A stretch of DNA of 64,000 nt from Typha latifolia. Lineage: Eukaryota; Streptophyta; Magnoliopsida; Poales; Typhaceae. Each line of letters begins with the position of its first letter. Positions within the stretch are counted from its first letter, which is position 1. The stretch lies in the NCBI GenBank assembly GCA_019914945.1, contig CM034101.1, positions 13,155,188 to 13,219,187 on the forward strand, given 5' to 3'. Positions 50,641-61,290 of the stretch are shown piece by piece. Position numbers and translations under genes: made by a program. A model generated the notes under the pieces. That model was given only the letters and a program-made list of their open reading frames with translations, searched no databases and was not told where the DNA came from.

Positions 50641-51542
50641 ATCAATAGGGTTCATCACATCAATATTTTTTGCCATAAACAACATGCCAAATAACCAAAT
50701 TACTCATATCATCTCCAAGATTTGAATGTACTTTTATTAGGTCTTTTCAAATTTCAATTAACAGCTAACCAACCTAGCAACTTGATGTGAATAATAGTAG
50801 GGCTTAGATGTTTAGATTTTAAGTATAGAGGAGTAAATTGAAATCAAGCCAAACTATAAAGGATAAACTATAATTTACAACAAAGCAAGCTTCAATTTTA
50901 CCATCTAATATTTACGTAAATTGATGAAAATGATTGATACTCTCTAATTTTTTCTTCTATACTTATACTAGCATAACAAAGAGTATATATGTTTGATATT
51001 CATGATATTTTCTATATAGCTACCTTGAACTCTAAATGGAAGGAAATCCCAAGGATTATACTAGTTTATAAGGATTCTAAATGGAAGGAAATACAAAAGA
51101 TTGTCTTATTTCATAAGAAATCAACTATATACACTCCATTGTAAATCTTAAAAATAAGTGTTATGATCCTGTTTTACTTTTCGAAAGAAGATAAGTAGTG
51201 GTGGTAGACCTTGTCGTTGTGACAGTTGCTAGGATGAAGATGGCCATGCTTTAGTTTGGGTTATTAGGAGAGTATTTTACCTGTTGAGATCTAGTTGAAT
51301 GAATTTAATAAATTTAAGGATCATATTTAAGTTGTTAGCATAAGTCTAAGTAAGTTATCCTTTAATTTGGAAACTATTTTAAGTTGTTAATCTATTTATG
51401 TAGGCCAAAGCTAAAGCCAAATGAAAGTCTCATGTTTGTTTCAACTTGAAAGGAGACCTTGACTACCTAGAATTAGCCAAGTACTAGTATCTATAGATGG
51501 AAGGAGATAAAAAAGAATGTACTATTTCATAAGGAATTCAAC

Positions 51543-51550
51543 TATAAATA
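51543..51550 (+). promoter_or_regulatory. TATA box, defensin-like copy 5
   Basis: TATAAATA in the block ATTCAACTATAAATAGCCC, 79 bp before the ATG. Confidence 0.65.
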
Positions 51551-51621
51551 GCCCTTTGTTAGATCTCGAAAAATAAGAGTAAAGGTTGACCAAGGTGAAT
51601 AAGGAGACTAAGTAATAAGAA

Positions 51622-51986
51622 ATGTCTAGAGCTGGAGTTGCAGTTTTTCTAATCATATGTTTAATGATGAGTATAGCAAGTAAGTTGTCTGAAATCTTTC
51701 AAATCATATTCGTGTGCATGTTTTTAATTTTTCTACATATTATTCAACCATTTATGTACATATACGTATATGGTTTTATTTCTAATTTGATTTGATGGTT
51801 ACTTGGTTAGGTCCTTGTGCTGCTGTTGGATGTTGCACTGACTACCGTAACTGGGGTGACAACAATCAGCATCACTGTGTAGGTAGTGCAGATAATAGTA
51901 CGTGCAATTCATGGTGCTCAACTTCATGCAGAGGAGGAATGTGCAAAAAAATTAGATCATTGCACTATTGTCATTGCTATTGTTAA
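51622..51986 (+). CDS. Defensin-like secreted cysteine-rich peptide, array copy 5
   Basis: Exon 1 is 51622-51679, exon 2 is 51811-51986, phase-1 intron of 131 bp; 77 aa. The signal peptide reads MSRAGVAVFLIICLMMSIAS. The mature peptide is nearly the same as copy 3: PCAAVGCC, TDYRNWGDNNQHHC, NST sequon, STSCRGGMC, then KKIRSLHYCHCYC. The Gly of the KKxG pair found in all other copies (or RG) is replaced by Arg here. Eleven cysteines are intact. Splice sites, TATA box and 3' hairpin are conserved. Unit 5 has lost the downstream region where units 3 and 4 carry the small transposon, so that marker cannot be scored. The coding sequence, however, places it firmly with copies 3 and 4. Confidence 0.88.
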
Positions 51987-51997
51987 TCTACTTCTCT

Positions 51998-52031
51998 TAC
52001 CTTGATTGAAATAAAATCAAGAGTAATAACA
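51998..52031 (+). terminator. Conserved 3' hairpin, copy 5
   Basis: CTTGATT (52001-52007) pairs with AATCAAG (52015-52021), with AATAAA in the loop. Confidence 0.6.
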
Positions 52032-52740
52032 TTATTGGACTAAAATAAGTGGGTCGAGCTAGGTTTGATGACATTTGCATATGCCCAATCTTACTCGACA
52101 CTTTAATATGTTTTTTATTTTATAGCAACTATATGCTATGTATATGTTATATAAATCGTAATTATATTTTGTATTAGACTATTCTGAGCAGAGAATTCCA
52201 CTTGAGCCACTCCAAAATTAGGCTTAGAATTAGGATTGACAAAAACCCAACCCAATTTGTGGTTTATTATCTCTATTCTAAAAGGTAGGGACATTTCGAT
52301 ATTACCCTGCCTAAGGGTGCCCATGGATCACTAATGATTCTGTCTAGAATGATAAAATTATATGTTCTTAGAATCTTGGCACTAAGCCTAGGAGGGTGTG
52401 CACCTAGGCAATCCTACGATTGAGTGAGTCTCGAGATCTTTGGAAGCAATAGCATAATCCTTCAATGGCAGGTAACAAGGCTTCTTCCTCTCGCATGGTT
52501 TGATGGTTGAGGGTGTTAGGGCACATATGGATTTTGACATAGGTAAAATATTTTAATAATTGTCTTCTGATCAATTCGATTGTGCTCGACATATTTATAT
52601 AGCTAATTAAATAAGTCCTAGCCTACTAAGATTATTACTCAAGGAAATAAGAAAATTAGGTCATGCAAATAAGCAAATAGTTAAATCTATTAAAACTCTA
52701 ACTAAGCCACATAAGCAAATAAAATAAATAAGATAACTAG

Positions 52741-54060
52741 ACTCAATCCATTGAGCCCAATTTCTTCTTCTATATCCAAATCAAATTAGGGTCACATTAT
52801 TCCATCTAACTTCCATCCACCTTATCCACAAAGTGAAGAGTAGGAGTTCTAGCTATGCAAGCTAACTCGATCATTCAAATCATGCGAGCTAGCACAAGAG
52901 TTAATCCAATCTTGGGTGGTCAAACTAGCTCATGCAGGTCCATCATTGTCGTGGGTTCGTGATTGAGCCCGTGCATACATCCATCTTGGCCGAGTGTGGG
53001 TCAGGCATGTTTTGTCGAGTCTACAATTATCCATGGTTGTTTTCAAACTTACCCTCTCTGAAATCTTTTCCTCCATCAACTTAGCTGTGTGAATGTCACG
53101 CACAACTGAGTGTGGTCATGCCATTTTTCTTCTCAGCTTGAATATCAGGTAGAGTTCACCAATGGAAGTAATCTAAGTCGCATTTGAAAGTAAGGGTCCT
53201 ACCTAATGGATTCAAGGACCAACTGAGGTCTAGCTCTAAAATGAGCCCGATAGGAAAGATTATAGCTAGTCTGAGAGATTCAAATCCATATGGCTCCGTC
53301 CATGGTTGAAAGTGATGGATATAGCACAACCCTACTAGTCACCTCGACATGCCGTGGGCTCACTTAGTCTAAATATTGATGATGCGTAGAGGTGCACGGG
53401 TCATAGAGGAGCGTAGGGTATGACCTGATGTAACCCTATTATAGATGCATTGTTGATGCATATGGGCTTGTGGACATTATGACTATATAGTATCAATGCA
53501 TTGGTATGATCATGGTTAGCATTTATAGATCATGTTTCATCCTTATTTATATTATATTTAGGTTATAGAGGCGTATAATTGTTGAGGTTTATGCTCACTA
53601 CATGGTGGAAATATCATTTAGATTAGTAAATAATCTCAAGTTCATGGAGGAGCTAGTGAGGATTATTTATAATTTATTTATTTATTTTTATTCTTGTAAT
53701 AAGTTAGATGGATTGTAGCCTCCTACACCGGCATTTATATTAGATGTGTTTGCATATATATATTTTGGGGGCTTATTGTGGCCTGTGATATATTTTTGTG
53801 TGTGTGTGCTTGAAGTATTTTTAAAAATATTGAATTTTATTTTGTATATTATGTAGAAATGTAAATTAGCACAATATGCGAAAATCACATAGATTCTACC
53901 CACGTGAGTGGCATATGTATTTAAAAGTGGGGTGTTCTAGAGGGTGTAATTTGATAGATCCAAGAATCAAGTGAGATCTAGCTCTAAAATGAGCCTAATA
54001 GGATAGATTGCGGCTAATTCGAGCATCAAAATTTCTAGTATTAGGATTGCAGTTATTAGA
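52741..54060. repeat. Spacer after unit 5: repeat block R3
   Basis: 52740-53420 repeats R1/R2 (CATCCACCTTATCC, ATCATGCGAGCTAGCACA, CTCTAAAATGAGCC). 53420-54060 continues with the trailing part of the same block. Non-coding. Confidence 0.6.
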
Positions 54061-54069
54061 TTTTTTTTT

Positions 54070-54310
54070 ATCTAAAACTAATAGTGAAAATGTTAATGTC
54101 TTTTATTTGGTCTTTCCAAATTTTTGTTAACATCTAACTAACCTTAGAAACTTGAGGTGAATCATAGGAAGGCTTAAATGTTTAAATTTTAAGTATAGAG
54201 GAGCAAGTTGAAAACAAGTGAAATTTAAAGGGTAAACTATAATTTGCGATCAAGGCAAATTTTATTTTTTTCCTATCTAATATTTATGTAAATTGATGAA
54301 ATGGTTAAGA
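54070..54310 (+). repeat. Relic of a seventh array unit (5' flank only, no gene)
   Basis: Matches the left edge of the other units in order: TTGTTAACATCTAACTAACC, AGTATAGAGGAG, GGTAAACTATAATTTGC, then CTATCTAATATTTATGTAAA. It is cut off at about 54305 and followed by repeat block R4 instead of a gene. Confidence 0.7.
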
Positions 54311-54349
54311 GAGGAGAAAAAAGGGAAGATGTTGGCCGATGCTAAGGGG

Positions 54350-54780
54350 CTAGGAGATTAGTATTCCATCATGCTTCCATCTACTTTGTCTTCAATGTGA
54401 GAAGTAAGGGACGTAGCCATGCAAGCTAATTCGATCATCCAAGTCACGCAAGCTAGCATGGGACCTAGCCTAGCTATGGGTACATGGTCGAGTCCACTTT
54501 GGTCGAGAGTGGTTGAGGTATGTCTATGACTATCCATGGTGGTTTCCAAATTTGATGTCTCTCTCAAATATTTTCCTCTATCAACCTTGCTATGTGAAAG
54601 TCGTCTCAAGTGAGCGTGGTTGAGCACATTTCTTTCTTAGCTCAAATATCATGGTAGATTCCACCAATAAAGTAATCTTAGTTACAACCCAACAAAGTGA
54701 GTTGATCCAAGGAGCAACTAAGATCTGGTTCTAATATGAACCCAGTAGGACAGATCGCAGTTAGCTCAAGTGTTAAAATT
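54350..54780. repeat. Repeat block R4 (shortened)
   Basis: CCATCTACTTTGTCTTCAA, GCAAGCTAATTCGATCATCC and TTGGTCGAGAG words match blocks R1-R3, in shorter form. Confidence 0.6.
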
Positions 54781-55029
54781 TCTTATTCTAAAATTGCAAC
54801 GCTCGTGCTCAATATAAAATTGCAACTATTAGATTTTTCATTCAAAACTAACGGTGCAAATGCTAAAATCAATATGGTTCGTCGATCAATATATTTCGCC
54901 TTAAAACAATTTGCCAAAATTTACTCACTTCATCTTCAAAATTATAATATATTTCTACGAAAGTGAGTAGGTTTTTTCAAATTTTTGTTAACTGCTAAGT
55001 AACCTTGCAACTTGATGTGAATCGTAGAG

Positions 55030-55645
55030 AGGCATAATAGTGCATTTTGTTTAAGTGATATAAAAATAAGATTGGATTAATTATTCTATAGGGCTCACAT
55101 AAATCTTATATTTGGTATAAAATTAATAAACGAGATTAGAAATTCGAAGATACCATATTCCCTAAAAGATGGGATATAGCATCCTACCTAGGAGGTGAGA
55201 TAATATATCATGAGTGGAGTTGCCCTTATATAAGAAATAATAAATTTAGATATTGAAATGACAAACTAAAAATCTTAATTACTCAAATTTTATTTTTTAG
55301 TCTTTTTCTTAGTGTTTTCTATTTTATATTTATTTAAAGTATTGCTATATTAGAAAAATTTATAAATTTATTTTTATATTATTGGTATTAATTTTCATTT
55401 TAATTCTGATTATTTTGAATGGAACATGATTAATTTTGATAATTAATATAATACAATTTAATGATATTTAATAATATAATGTAAGTTTGAGATAATAAAC
55501 AATAATTTAAAATTTATACAACACAATACATAGGATAAATAAATAAAATTACATTATTATCCTTCATAAAGAAAATTAACAGTACTATGTTATTCCTTGG
55601 GATAAGCCTAGAGTTGACTTATCCCCACTTATCACGATAAATGAT
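55030..55645. mobile_element. About 600-bp insertion in the upstream flank of copy 6, type unknown
   Basis: In other units GTGAATAATAGTGGG is followed within about 20 bp by TTTTAAGTATAGAGGAG. In unit 6 these marks are separated by about 600 bp of unrelated AT-rich DNA. It holds no coding frame, and terminal repeats were not clear by eye. Confidence 0.55.
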
Positions 55646-56182
55646 TAATCTTTAAGTATAGAGGAGTAAGTTGAAATTAAGATATACATAAATTGGTGAA
55701 AATGAGAGATACTTTGTATTCATTTCTTATGTACTTGCATTAAAGATTATATATGATTGATATACATTATTTTTCTGTATTTCTTCCTTGAACTCTAAAT
55801 TGAAAGAAATCCTAATGATCGTCCTAGTTTATAAGGATTTTAACTATTTCCATATATCTTCTTTAGAAACTCTAAATGGAAGGAAATATAGAAGATCGTC
55901 CTATTTCATAAGGAATACAACTATATGCACTCCTTTATAGGATCTCAAAAAGTAAGTGTTATGATCTTATTTTACTCTTCATACTCGAAAGAAGATGAGC
56001 ACCGGGCAAGATGAAGATGGGCATGTATTAGTTTAGGTTGTTAGGAGAGTAGTTTACTTGTTGGGATCTAGTTGAATAACTTTAAATAACTTAGGGGTCG
56101 AATTTAAGTTGTTAGCACAAGTCTAAGTACGTCTTCCTTTAATTTGGGAACTGGTTTATGTTGTTAATCTATTTATGTAGGT

Positions 56183-56217
56183 CAAAGCCAAAGCCAAAGC
56201 CAAAGCCAAAGCCAAAG
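56183..56217 (+). repeat. Hexamer repeat (CAAAGC)6 upstream of copy 6
   Basis: Six uninterrupted CAAAGC units. Other array units have one or two CCAAAG/CTAAAG at this place, and copy 1 has the 41-bp minisatellite built on it. Confidence 0.85.
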
Positions 56218-56339
56218 GAAAGTCACAAGGAATAACATGTTGGTTTCAACTTGAAAGGAGGGTTCACTGCCTTGAATTAGCCAATACTATATAAAGCACT
56301 CGTATCTATTTAAATCAAAAAGATTGTCCTGAATTCAAC

Positions 56340-56348
56340 TATATATAG
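56340..56348 (+). promoter_or_regulatory. TATA box, defensin-like copy 6
   Basis: TATATATAG in the block ATTCAACTATATATAGCC, 77 bp before the ATG. Confidence 0.65.
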
Positions 56349-56416
56349 CCTTCGTAAGATCTTGAAACATAATAGCAAGATTAACTAAGGTGAAAAAGAA
56401 GACCAAGCAATAAGAA

Positions 56417-56787
56417 ATGTCTAAAGCTGGAGTTGCTGTTTTGTTGATCATATGTTTTATGATGAGTGTAGCAAGTAAGTTGTCTAAAATCTTTCAAATC
56501 ATATTTATTGTGTGTGTGTTCTTCTTCTTCTTCAACATACTATTCAACTATTTATATATATATATATATTTATTTATTTATTTATTTATTTATTGGTTAC
56601 TTGATTAGATCCTTGTGCTGCCGTTGGATGTTGCACTGACTATCATGATTGGGGTGACAACAAACAAATACATCGCTGCGTAAGTGGTACAGATGATAGT
56701 GCGTGCAATTCATGGTGCGCAACGTCATGTAGAGGAGGAATATGCAAAAAACGTGGATCGTTGCATTATTGTCATTGCTATTGTTAA
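56417..56787 (+). CDS. Defensin-like secreted cysteine-rich peptide, array copy 6
   Basis: Exon 1 is 56417-56474, exon 2 is 56609-56787, phase-1 intron of 134 bp with acceptor TTGATTAG|AT; 78 aa. The signal peptide reads MSKAGVAVLLIICFMMSVA; the split codon gives Asn where the other copies have Ser, next to the likely cleavage site. Among the mature peptides it is, with copy 1, the most diverged: GDNKQIHRC, VSGTDDSAC, CATSCRGGIC and KKRGSLHYCHCYC. All 11 cysteines remain. NST has become DSA, so the glycosylation sequon of copies 1-5 is lost. It keeps the residue (Ile) at the site where copies 3-5 have a codon deletion. The intron contains a stop in frame and a TTTA microsatellite. Likely functional; the role is inferred from the family only. 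Confidence 0.87.
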
Positions 56788-56797
56788 CCTACTTCTC

Positions 56798-56830
56798 TTA
56801 TCTTGGTTCAAATAAAATCAAGGGTAATAG
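56798..56830 (+). terminator. Conserved 3' hairpin, copy 6
   Basis: CTTGGTT (56802-56808) faces AATCAAG (56816-56822), so the A-to-G change leaves a G-U pair. AATAAA lies in the loop. Confidence 0.55.
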
Positions 56831-57190
56831 TATTATTGGACAAAAATAAATGGGTCGAGTTAGGTCCGATGACATTTGCATATGTCCAACCCTACTCGAC
56901 ACGTTAATATGTGTTGTATTATATAGCAAATGTTTGTTATATATGTTATATAAATCATAATTATATTTTGTGTTATACCATTTTGTCTATTTTGGGCCTT
57001 TTAACATACTACGCTGAGACTAACATGGCTTGAATTAATCAAAATAATATCAAGCATCTAACTCGAGCCACTCCAACAATGGGCTTGGATTTAGGACTAA
57101 CAAAAGGTTAAATCAATCTGTGATATTCCTAGCTTTGTTATAAAACCTCGGAGCACTTTTGATATGACCCAGCCTAAGTATTACCATGGA

Positions 57191-57560
57191 TCACCAAGGT
57201 GAGAAGTAGAGGACCCAGATATGCAAGCTAACTCAATCATCTAAATCGTGCAAGATAGCACGAGACCCAATGAAGTCTGACATGGTCCAGCCAGCTCAAG
57301 CATGCCCAATGTCGTCATGGGTACATGATTGAGTCCACTTGCATACATCCTTGGCTGAGAGTGTTCGTAGTGTCTCTAGATTTATCGTCTCTCTTGAATA
57401 TTTTCCTCCGTCAATCTAATTGTATGAATGTCACCCGCAACCGATTGTGGCCGAGCCTCTTTTCTTCTGATCTCAAATATCATGGTGAAGTCTACCAATG
57501 TAAGTAATCTTAGTTACAACCAAGAGTGAGGTATAATTTGACTTAGACATAATGGATCCA
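57191..57560. repeat. Repeat block R5 at the right edge of the array
   Basis: CCAAGGTGAGAAGTAGAGG, GCAAGCTAACTCAATCATC and AATGGATCCAAGAG repeat parts of R1-R4. It is joined directly to the shortened 3' flank of unit 6. Confidence 0.6.
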
Positions 57561-57630
57561 AGAGTCTCGTAACACATTTAAAAAGTATACTACTAGTCCG
57601 AGAGTCTCGTAACACATTTAAAAAGTATAC
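57561..57630. repeat. 40-bp direct duplication
   Basis: A 30-base word beginning AGAGTCTCGTAACACATTT and ending AAAGTATAC occurs exactly at 57561-57590 and 57601-57630. Confidence 0.92.
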
Positions 57631-57771
57631 AGGTTTTCTAAAGTGCCAGTTTCTAGAGGGAAGGTAGATTTTATCTGACTAGACTTCAAATTAAAAGGAA
57701 TATTAGCTTTCTGCACCTGATGCTGAAGATACTGCAGTGTAAAAGTTTTGTCTAAACCTTGGTTTGTACAG

Positions 57772-57839
57772 GAGGTCACGGCAAGCTTCATGACTGTACT
57801 TCTTTAGATATGAAATCTGGAATTCTTGCATACTTGAAG
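57772..57839 (+). pseudogene. Possible orphan exon of an unidentified gene
   Basis: Between TTTGTACAG and GTATTT there is an open 68-bp segment reading GHGKLHDCTSLDMKSG then ILAYLK. It looks exon-like (good acceptor, frame, codon use), but no partner exon was found nearby and the protein was not recognised. It could be a gene fragment left at the array edge. Confidence 0.25.
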
Positions 57840-57855
57840 GTATTTCTTTTGTTGC

Positions 57856-57858
<3 letters not shown>

Positions 57859-57905
<47 letters not shown>
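57859..57905. repeat. (TA)n microsatellite
   Basis: About 23 TA units, about 0.4 kb upstream of the eIF(iso)4E start codon. Confidence 0.92.
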
Positions 57906-57908
<3 letters not shown>

Positions 57909-58297
57909 TATATAGATATTAATAATGCTGCTATTGCCGAAATTTGAGTGAAAAAGAGAGCCGCATAATAATTAGAAAATTGAGAATATCTTAATTCCAA
58001 ACAATAAAAGAAGGTGAGAGAGGTAAAGTACGTATCAAGGATAATAATATTAGTCAAATATTGCACACACTTTTCTTGTTAAAATCGCTGTTATAATCGG
58101 TTACGTCACTGCGAAATGAGGGTCGGATGCGCATCCGCAATCGCGTTAACCCGGTAGTAACTTTTGGATATGGATTCGGATTTTTTATATGTGCGAACCC
58201 GAATTCAAAACCGTGTAGGATCCCTAATCTTCTGTTCCGATACTTATACCCTTGTTTTGCTCCGTTCACGATAGCTAGCTTCAGGAGCAAGACGATT

Positions 58298-60120
58298 ATG
58301 GCGGAAGTGGAAAGGGCGAACGCTGCGACTCAGGAATTGGAGCAAGGAGGAGGCGAGAAGGTCGCGAGCCGGACGCCTCACCGACTTGAGAGGAAGTGGA
58401 CCTTCTGGTTTGATAATCAATCGAAGCCCAAGCAAGGCGCCGTTTGGGGAACTTCCCTCCGGAAGGTGTACACTTTCGACACCGTTGAAGAGTTCTGGTG
58501 GTAAGATTTCTTATCACGATCTGGTTTCTTGTCGATCGAATCTGATCGGATCTCGGTATCTTTCTCTTGTTCTCATCTAAAAGGTGTGGTTTTTCCCTGC
58601 AAAATCCCTTATTTTCTTTTTTCGAAGAGGTTTTGTGGTAACCCAGTTTTGATTTGGGTGGTTTTGGTGTAATTTTGTTAGGATGCGTGAATTGGGCGAT
58701 CTTTAAGTTGACCGAAGCAATGGATGTTATACTGATCTCTTAATTGATTCTTGTTTCTGCGTTTTTGTTTTTCAGTATACTTATCTTTATACTGGTAGCA
58801 TGACGAATTTTCTTTTGTTATTTTTAGGAAACTACATAGAGAAGCAAAACTGGATGTATTTAGCGTATATTAATAACTTTTAGATATTGGTTTGCACCTC
58901 GTGAATGTTAACCTTACTTTTATTCTTCGATGGGTATAACAAATTAATAGTATAATGTGAAACTCGGTTATAATCTGTGGCATGAAGGTGTAATTTAACC
59001 TTACTTTTATTAATCAATTATTGTTCATCTATTGTGGTGCAACTGCTTTTTCTTTTTCCTTCTTCCTTCTCTTTTTTTGCATTATCCATGGATGCTTTTC
59101 ATCCATCAACATATTCAATAGATTTATCAGTAGAAGAAGCATTATAGATGATCAATAGAAAATTGAATCCTGAAGAAATGTATTAATTTGTACATGATTA
59201 AGATGAAATAGGAGCGATGAGATTGGTTAAGGGAAAGGTTTAGTACTTCTCTAGCCACTGGTTTGCACGCTTACAAATCAAACTTTCTTTTATATGCACA
59301 CATATAATCATATACAAATAAATCTTTGGAAAAAGTTTTAGCAATTCTCTAGCCATTGGTTTGCACCTCGTGAATGTCAACATTAAAATTTTAGCTTAAG
59401 GTGGGGAGAAATAAAGTTCTCTCCTTTGTCACCTCAAGATGAGGTATTTTTTGTACTCTAGACATACTCAATGGCTGCAAATGCATCAAATCCTTTCCTA
59501 AAGATTTAATGGAAAGATTGTAGTCTAGCACTGTATACATTTTAATTTGTTATGAGTTTGTTTAATTTGTTTCATTCTCACCTTACATTTCACCTTTTAT
59601 GTGGCCTTATTAGGTGCCGTCTATACTGTAGTTGACATTTGATTCTATTCTGGCTGTAGCTTGTATGACCAGATATTTCGGCCCAGCAAATTGTCGGGAA
59701 ATGCTGACTTCCATTGTTTTAAGACGGGGATTGAACCAAAATGGGAAGATCCTGAGTGCGCAGATGGGGGCAAGTGGTCTCTTGCATCTAACAGAAAGGA
59801 TACTCTTGACACCATGTGGCTAGATACGGTGCAGCCTTGCTATCTATTGATTCTATATTTTAATTCATTTTGTATGTGCATGTTCTGTCTGTACTTAGTG
59901 CAATTAATAGCTCTTATCAGTAGTTCCAATTATTTGCATTCTCCTTTCCTTTATTTACTGAGTAATTAGTGACAAATGATATTTCATCATACAGTTGATG
60001 GCATTAATTGGAGAGCAATTTGATGACAGCGAGGAAATCTGTGGTGTTGTTGCCAGTGTGCGCCAGAGGCAGGACAAGCTTGCTTTATGGACTAAAACAG
60101 CAAGCAATGAAGCTGTTCAG
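58298..60120 (+). CDS. eIFiso4E: Eukaryotic translation initiation factor (iso)4E, 5' three exons (3' end not in view)
   Basis: Exons 58298-58500, 59660-59828 and 59995-60120 give the first 166 residues. The protein binds the mRNA 5' cap and, with eIF(iso)4G, recruits ribosomes; this isoform is plant-specific and is a known host factor for potyviruses. Residues 31-40 ([10 protein letters not shown]) and [14 protein letters not shown] carry conserved tryptophans. Trp50 and Trp96 (in PKWEDPE) are the expected cap-stacking pair and Glu97 the expected cap-base contact. Exon 3 contains [17 protein letters not shown], then [15 protein letters not shown]. Phases are 2 and 0 with GT-AG sites. A complete protein is about 200 residues, so about 35-40 C-terminal residues are missing. 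I found nothing like MSIGRKWKE between 60121 and 64000. The start at 58298 is chosen because the in-frame ATG at 58127 would add residues unlike the family. Confidence 0.95.
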
Positions 60121-61290
60121 GTATATAGTCTTGTTTGTCTTAAATGACTATATTGTTTTTGTTATAACGAAGTATATCACTGCATATTATATTTTTTTGT
60201 GCAAAAGCCAAGTCATTTAGTCTATTTTCTTGGTTGGCATGTTATGTTGCACCAAACTGAATCATCTTTTTTTTTTAAACCTTCACTTTTCTTTTCTTTT
60301 TTTTTTTGTTTCTATTGGAGTCCAAAATGCATGAGATCATATTCTTTAGATTTATTTCTTATGTTCTCTTACTATGCATTTGAAATTTTAGTGTTTATTT
60401 ACCTCTCTTTAGGTTTTTCTACTTAGATTTTGGAGAGATGATGCGTTATTATGTCTTAAATGTTTGAACTATGGACTAGTGCTTGATTCTGTTATTCTTT
60501 CTTTTTTAACTTGTTATCATTCAGAAAAGATCACTTTTCTGTAAGCATGCCTTGGTTCAATCTTTAGTTGTCTTGCAGAGTCCCTACAAATAGAAATTGT
60601 ATAATGTGTTCAGCAGGAATTAATGATTCATCAAACTCATTCTGTACGAGTTTGTGGTGGTATTTCCTCATAATGTTGTTATAGCCATGAAAAAGTGTAT
60701 TAGTATTGTCATGAATCAGGTTCTGTAGACTTAGGGTGTTACATATAATTTATGAATTTTTTTAATAGGAGAGAACATGATAGAATTACAATATCTACAT
60801 GGTACTATAGATAATAATAATATGGGATGCCTATAGCTTGTTTGTACTTTTACTATCAAATTACCTCTCAATATAAATTAGATATCACATGCCTTTGGGA
60901 AATATTTTGAGCAGCAATGTTTGTACATGAACTATGGTATATTTACAATGTCATTTTTTTGCCTTTTTGGTGACACTTCAGTTGAGAATCAAAATAATCA
61001 CTGCTGCATGAGCACTTTGGATTTGTTTTCTTTATCTTCTTTTGAGAAAAAAGCATCTATGGCAAGTTTTGCATAGATATGTTGGATGGGTGAACAAAAT
61101 GGGTTTTTGCTGGTGTAAGAAAAGGGGAATAACTTGTTAAAAGCAAGCATCATTTTCTTGTAAGATTTTGAAATCTCTTATTTGGATCCAGTATGAGAAA
61201 TTTCTCAAGTTTTAGAACTTACTAGATGTACATTGAATTTGAGATTCTTTCCTGAAATTAAAACAAATTGAGAAAAAAAAGTTAAAAGTA
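60121..61290. other. Probable third intron of eIF(iso)4E, first part
   Basis: Begins with donor CAG|GTATAT. AT-rich, with several poly-T runs and no exon of the family. No independent gene recognised. Confidence 0.5.

Larger units (their letters stand above)
33300..57190 (+). repeat. Tandem array of six defensin-like gene units
   Basis: Six directly repeated units, all on +. Each has about 750 bp of upstream flank, a gene of about 0.37 kb and about 0.6-1 kb of downstream flank. Approximate limits: unit 1 33300-35030, unit 2 36630-38690, unit 3 41640-44330, unit 4 45240-47720, unit 5 50650-52740, unit 6 54890-57190. Start-to-start spacings are 3288, 5269, 3588, 5395 and 4795 bp. Recognisable upstream marks are CTAAATGGAAGGAA and AGATGGGCATG; a downstream mark is GACATTTGCATATGTCCAA. 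Spacers contain shared repeat blocks. Unequal crossing-over is the simplest origin. Confidence 0.92.

Noticed and set aside
58127..58297. Upstream in-frame ATG extending eIF(iso)4E by 57 residues
   Set aside because: The extension has no similarity to the family and overlaps repeat-like DNA; the ATG at 58298 gives the expected N-terminus.
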